A DNA stretch of 10,073 nt. Origin: Chloroflexota bacterium. Its GTDB lineage: Bacteria > Chloroflexota > Limnocylindria > Limnocylindrales > CSP1-4. This document shows, piece by piece, positions 7,541-10,073 of this stretch (the stretch's first letter is position 1; each line of letters starts with the position of its first letter). A program made the position numbers and the translations under genes. The stretch spans positions 1 to 10,073 of the forward strand of contig JAJYDP010000134.1 in assembly GCA_021777365.1 (NCBI GenBank). Reading direction: 5' to 3'. The notes beneath the pieces are model-generated. The model was not told the DNA's origin, did not search any database, and saw only the letters and a program-made list of their open reading frames with translations.

Positions 7541-7684
7541 ACCGCGAGTGCCCTCGCGCGCCGCGGCGCGCCGACGCGACCGCCCGGCCGGTTCGCGGAC
7601 CGGTCCGGCGAGCCCTTCCGGGCCGGTCGGCCGCATCTGGTACCCTGCCCGCACGGTCCCAACCCCACGCACGAGACTGCCCTC
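7541..7684 (+). promoter_or_regulatory. intergenic region with palindromes and candidate leuCD promoter
   Basis: A perfect 16-bp GC palindrome (GCGCGCCGCGGCGCGC, 7556-7571) follows the transporter stop; it has no T-tract, so termination is only a guess. A 12-bp palindrome (CGGACCGGTCCG) lies at 7596-7607. An extended -10 (TGG TACCCT, 7638-7646) is the best promoter candidate; no convincing -35 is seen. A start near 7653 would leave a leader of about 30 nt, with no BCAA-rich ORF and no attenuator. The leuC ATG lacks a strong Shine-Dalgarno sequence. Confidence 0.45.
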
Positions 7685-9139
7685 ATGACCGAGACACCCC
7701 GCCCGCGCACCCTGGTCGAGAAGATCTGGGACGACCACGTCGTCCGGCAGGAGGAGGGCGCCCCCGCCATCCTCGCCATCGACCTTCACCTCGTCCACGA
7801 GGTCACCAGCCCGCAGGCCTTCACCGGCCTTCGCGCCCGCGGCCTGCCGGTCCGGCACCCCGAGCGGACCGTGGCCACGGAGGATCACTCGATCCCGACG
7901 CTCCCGCGCACCGGCCGCGACCTGCCCACGGTGGACAGCCAGGCCGCGTTCCAGGTCGCGCAGCTGGAGCGCAACTGCCGCGACTTCGGCATCCCGCTGC
8001 ACGGCGTCGGCTCCGACACGCAGGGGATCGTGCACGTGATCGGCCCCGAGCTCGGCCTGAGCCAGCCCGGGATGACCATCGTGTGCGGGGACTCGCACAC
8101 CGCCACGCACGGCGCGGTGGGCGCCCTGGCGTTCGGGATCGGGACCAGCGAGGTCGAGATGGTCCTCGCCACGCAGTGCCTGCTGCAGCGCCGCCCGAAG
8201 ACCTACGAGGTCCGGGTGGACGGGCGGCTGGCGCCGGGTGTCTCGGCCAAGGACATCATCCTGGCCCTGATCGCACGGATCGGCGTCGGCGGCGGGACCG
8301 GGCACGTCTTCGAGTACACCGGCGAGGCGATCCGCGCGCTCGGCATGGAGCAGCGGATGACGATCTGCAACATGTCGATCGAGGGCGGTGCGCGGGCCGG
8401 CCTGGTCGCGCCGGACGACACGACGTTCGAGTACCTCCGCGGGCGCCGGCACGCACCGCAGGGCGCCGCGTGGGACGCCGCGGTGGAGCGCTGGCGGACG
8501 CTCCCCTCGGATCCCGGCGCCGTGTACGACCGCTCCATCACGCTCGACGCGTCCGCGCTGGAGCCGATGGTCACCTACGGCACGAACCCGGGCATGGGGA
8601 TCGGGATCGGCGGGCACATCCCCGACCCGTCGGCCGCCCCCGACGAGGCGGGACGGCGCGCGCTGGAGAAGGCGCTCGGGTACATGGACCTGCGGCCGGG
8701 TGAGCCCATCGCGGGCCGGAAGGTCGACGTGGTCTTCATCGGTTCCTGCACCAACAGCCGGATCGGCGATCTGCGGCAGGCCGCGGCGCTGCTCCGGGGC
8801 CGGCACGTGGCCGCCGGGACGCGGCTGCTGGTGGTGCCGGGCTCGCAGCAGGTCAAGGCGCAGGCCGAGCGCGAGGGCCTGGACGAGGTCTTCCGCGCGG
8901 CCGGCGGCGAGTGGCGAGAGTCGGGCTGCTCCATGTGCATCGCCATGAACGGCGACCAGCTCGAGCCGGGCGAGTACGCCGTGAGCACCAGCAACCGGAA
9001 CTTCGAGGGTCGCCAGGGCACCGGCGGACGCACGTTCCTCGCCTCGCCGCTCACCGCGGCGGCGAGCGCGATCGCCGGCGTGGTCGCCGATCCGCGGCCG
9101 CTCGTGGCTCGCGATCCAGCGGTGGTGGGAGGTCGCTGA
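7685..9139 (+). CDS. leuC: 3-isopropylmalate dehydratase, large subunit
   Basis: With LeuD this aconitase-family enzyme isomerises 2-isopropylmalate to 3-isopropylmalate through isopropylmaleate. The 484 residues, close to the usual 465-475, show the complete set of cluster cysteines: C355 in [14 protein letters not shown], and C415 and C418 in [10 protein letters not shown]. These bind the [4Fe-4S] cluster. Also visible are [10 protein letters not shown] (135-144), [12 protein letters not shown] (228-239) and [12 protein letters not shown] (434-445). This is the longer bacterial LeuC form made with a separate LeuD, not a fused aconitase. Start ATG at 7685 begins the common [13 protein letters not shown]-terminus after a short tail. 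It is followed after 2 nt by leuD, with which it forms a two-gene operon, separate from leuA and leuB, which lie in the opposite-strand operon. Confidence 0.97.
   Translation: MTETPRPRTLVEKIWDDHVVRQEEGAPAILAIDLHLVHEVTSPQAFTGLRARGLPVRHPERTVATEDHSIPTLPRTGRDLPTVDSQAAFQVAQLERNCRDFGIPLHGVGSDTQGIVHVIGPELGLSQPGMTIVCGDSHTATHGAVGALAFGIGTSEVEMVLATQCLLQRRPKTYEVRVDGRLAPGVSAKDIILALIARIGVGGGTGHVFEYTGEAIRALGMEQRMTICNMSIEGGARAGLVAPDDTTFEYLRGRRHAPQGAAWDAAVERWRTLPSDPGAVYDRSITLDASALEPMVTYGTNPGMGIGIGGHIPDPSAAPDEAGRRALEKALGYMDLRPGEPIAGRKVDVVFIGSCTNSRIGDLRQAAALLRGRHVAAGTRLLVVPGSQQVKAQAEREGLDEVFRAAGGEWRESGCSMCIAMNGDQLEPGEYAVSTSNRNFEGRQGTGGRTFLASPLTAAASAIAGVVADPRPLVARDPAVVGGR
9127..9132 (+). promoter_or_regulatory. 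ribosome binding site of leuD
   Basis: GGGAGG inside the last codons of leuC, 9 nt before the leuD ATG at 9142. It supports that start and coupled translation of leuCD. Confidence 0.75.
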
Positions 9140-9141
9140 AG

Positions 9142-9786
9142 ATGCCCGAGCCCGTCGCGCCGTTCACCAGCCGCGTCATCCCGCTCCCGGCGGAGAACGT
9201 CGACACCGACCAGATCATCCCCGCCCGCTTCCTGAAGACGACCGAGAAGTCCGGCCTGGCGGAGGGCCTCTTCTACAACTGGCGCTACCTTCCGGACGGG
9301 ACGCCGCGCCCGGACTTCGTGCTGAGCCGGCCCGAGATGGCCGGCCGCGCCGTTCTCCTCGGGGGCCCCAACTTCGGTCCGGGCTCGTCCCGCGAGCATG
9401 CCCCGTGGGCCCTGCTGGCGTGGGGTATCCGCGCGGTGATCTCCACCGGGTTCGCCGACATCTTCCGCCAGAACGCCCTGAAGAACGGGCTCCTGCCCAT
9501 CGCGGTGCCGACCGAGCGGCACGCCGCGCTCTTCGAGCTGGTGGCGGCCGACCCCGACGTCGAGCTGACGGTGGACCTGGCCGCGCAGTCGGTTCGCGTG
9601 CTGCCCAGCCGACCCGGCGTCGCGGCCGCCGCCGCCGTCGGGGAGACGTTCCCGTTCGAGATCGACCCGTTCGCGCGGCAGATGCTCCTCGAGGGCACCG
9701 ACGAGATCGGCTACGTCCTCGGCCGGCTTCCCGCGATCGAGACCTGGGAGGCGGCGCGCCCCGCGAGGGTGAACACGCTGGCGTAG
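9142..9786 (+). CDS. leuD: 3-isopropylmalate dehydratase, small subunit
   Basis: LeuD supplies the swivel domain of isopropylmalate isomerase and contributes substrate-binding residues to LeuC. The 214 residues match the bacterial LeuD size. Family motifs are visible: NVDTDQIIPARFLK (19-32), LFYNWRYLPDG (43-53), GGPNFGPGSSREHAPWAL (74-91) and TGFADIFRQNALKNGLLPI (102-120). The usual ADIFxNN has Q110 in place of the first Asn, which occurs outside the catalytic SSREH loop. The C-terminus ends with DEIGYVLGRLPAIETWE, as in other LeuD proteins. Start ATG 2 nt after the leuC stop, with GGGAGG 9 nt upstream. No U-rich terminator follows; the next 287 bp hold repeats. Confidence 0.96.
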   Translation: MPEPVAPFTSRVIPLPAENVDTDQIIPARFLKTTEKSGLAEGLFYNWRYLPDGTPRPDFVLSRPEMAGRAVLLGGPNFGPGSSREHAPWALLAWGIRAVISTGFADIFRQNALKNGLLPIAVPTERHAALFELVAADPDVELTVDLAAQSVRVLPSRPGVAAAAAVGETFPFEIDPFARQMLLEGTDEIGYVLGRLPAIETWEAARPARVNTLA

Positions 9787-9802
9787 GCCACGTCGGCCGT
9801 CC

Positions 9803-9824
9803 GGCCCGCGGTCTGCGCCGGGCC
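9803..9824 (+). terminator. possible hairpin after leuD
   Basis: GGCCCG (9803-9808) can pair with CGGGCC (9819-9824) across a 10-nt loop, with two extra CG pairs possible inside. There is no T-tract, so this is at best a weak or factor-dependent terminator of the leuCD transcript. Confidence 0.25.
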
Positions 9825-9830
9825 TGCGCC

Positions 9831-9879
9831 GAGCCTGACCCTGCGGCGGGCCTGACCCCGCGGCGAGCCTGACCCTGCC
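9831..9879 (+). repeat. 17-bp tandem repeat, about 2.9 copies
   Basis: Copies at 9831-9847, 9848-9864 and 9865-9879 follow the pattern G(A/G)GCCTGACCC(T/C)GCGGC. The last copy runs straight into the 36-bp array that follows. The CCTGACCC core places TGA stops in one forward frame, so the array is probably non-coding. Confidence 0.75.
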
Positions 9880-10027
9880 ATTGCGCGGGCCCCTGCCGGC
9901 GCACCGGTTCCTGCCATCGCGCGGGCCCCTGCCGGCGCACCGGTTCTTGCCATTGCGCGGGCCCCTGCCGGCGCACCGGTTCTTGCCATTGCGCGGGCCC
10001 CTGCCGGCGCACCGGTTCTTGCCATCG
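9876..10027 (+). repeat. 36-bp tandem repeat, about 4.2 copies
   Basis: Units begin at 9876, 9912, 9948 and 9984, with a partial fifth (8 bp) at 10020. Units 3 and 4 are identical; units 1 and 2 each differ at one base (last base and seventh base). Each unit begins TGCCATTGCGCGGGCC and ends GCGCACCGGTTCT. TGCGC and GCGCA within a unit can pair as a hairpin. There are no spacers. The unit is a multiple of 3, so it reads as a 12-residue repeat in several frames (for example AIARAPAGAPVL on +), but no convincing gene start or RBS precedes it. Confidence 0.9.
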
Positions 10028-10060
10028 TTCACCCGGTGAACGCCGGACGACCCGGGTCGT
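10027..10060. promoter_or_regulatory. two adjacent perfect palindromes
   Basis: GTTCACCCGGTGAAC (10027-10041, 7-bp arms around one C) and ACGACCCGGGTCGT (10047-10060, 14 bp, no loop) lie 5 bp apart at the right edge. They could be operator sites for a gene beyond the window or part of a terminator. A GTG at 10036 is open to the edge but has no clear RBS, so I do not call a gene. Confidence 0.4.
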
Positions 10061-10073
10061 GGGCGGCCGTGCA

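Noticed and set aside
5945..8806. A 953-codon frame antisense to the transporter and leuC
   Set aside because: It is strongly biased in composition, has no domain, and spans the intergenic region; it mirrors codon bias of the plus-strand genes.
9876..10027. CRISPR array
   Set aside because: The 36-bp unit has CRISPR-repeat length, but copies are head-to-tail with no spacers and no cas gene is near.
8575..10032. Minus-strand frame starting in the 36-bp repeats and covering leuD and leuC
   Set aside because: The repeats stay open because 36 is a multiple of 3. The rest is antisense to leuCD and shows no motif.
1..10073. Defence, phage or mobile-element system
   Set aside because: Every well-supported gene is a BCAA enzyme or a transporter. 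There are no transposase, integrase, nuclease or toxin motifs, and no terminal inverted repeats or tRNA genes.

Overview
The window is about 10 kb of very GC-rich bacterial DNA holding most of the isoleucine/valine/leucine (branched-chain amino acid, BCAA) biosynthesis genes in two divergent blocks. The GC richness, GTG starts and Ala/Pro/Gly-rich protein extensions suit a high-GC Actinomycetota or Chloroflexota-type organism. No rRNA or other marker gene is present, so the phylum cannot be fixed from the sequence alone.

Leftward block (minus strand, 6047 down to 1): a sigma70-like promoter is followed by a leader of about 290 nt and then ilvB, ilvN, ilvC, leuA and leuB. leuB runs off the left edge. 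All four gene junctions overlap by exactly 4 nt (ATGA or GTGA), so the five genes look like one translationally coupled operon. The leader encodes a peptide with 13 Ile/Val/Leu in a 21-residue stretch. Hairpins follow, ending in a strong intrinsic terminator 17 nt before the ilvB start. This is the layout of ribosome-mediated BCAA attenuation, with a longer leader peptide than in the textbook cases. It is the most interesting regulatory element in the window.

Rightward block (plus strand, 6128 to 9786): an MFS transporter with a long Ala/Pro/Gly-rich central loop comes first. After 144 bp with a possible extended -10 promoter come leuC and leuD, the two subunits of isopropylmalate isomerase. 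leuCD has no BCAA-rich leader, so the isomerase is probably controlled separately from the attenuated operon.

Right end (9787-10073): no clear gene. It holds a 17-bp tandem array joined to about 4.2 copies of a near-perfect 36-bp tandem repeat, followed by two perfect palindromes.

Pathway view: IlvB+IlvN (acetohydroxyacid synthase) and IlvC carry out the first two shared Ile/Val steps. LeuA, LeuCD and LeuB convert 2-ketoisovalerate to 2-ketoisocaproate. Dihydroxyacid dehydratase (ilvD), the aminotransferase (ilvE) and threonine deaminase (ilvA) are not in the window. I see no phage, defence or transposon system here.
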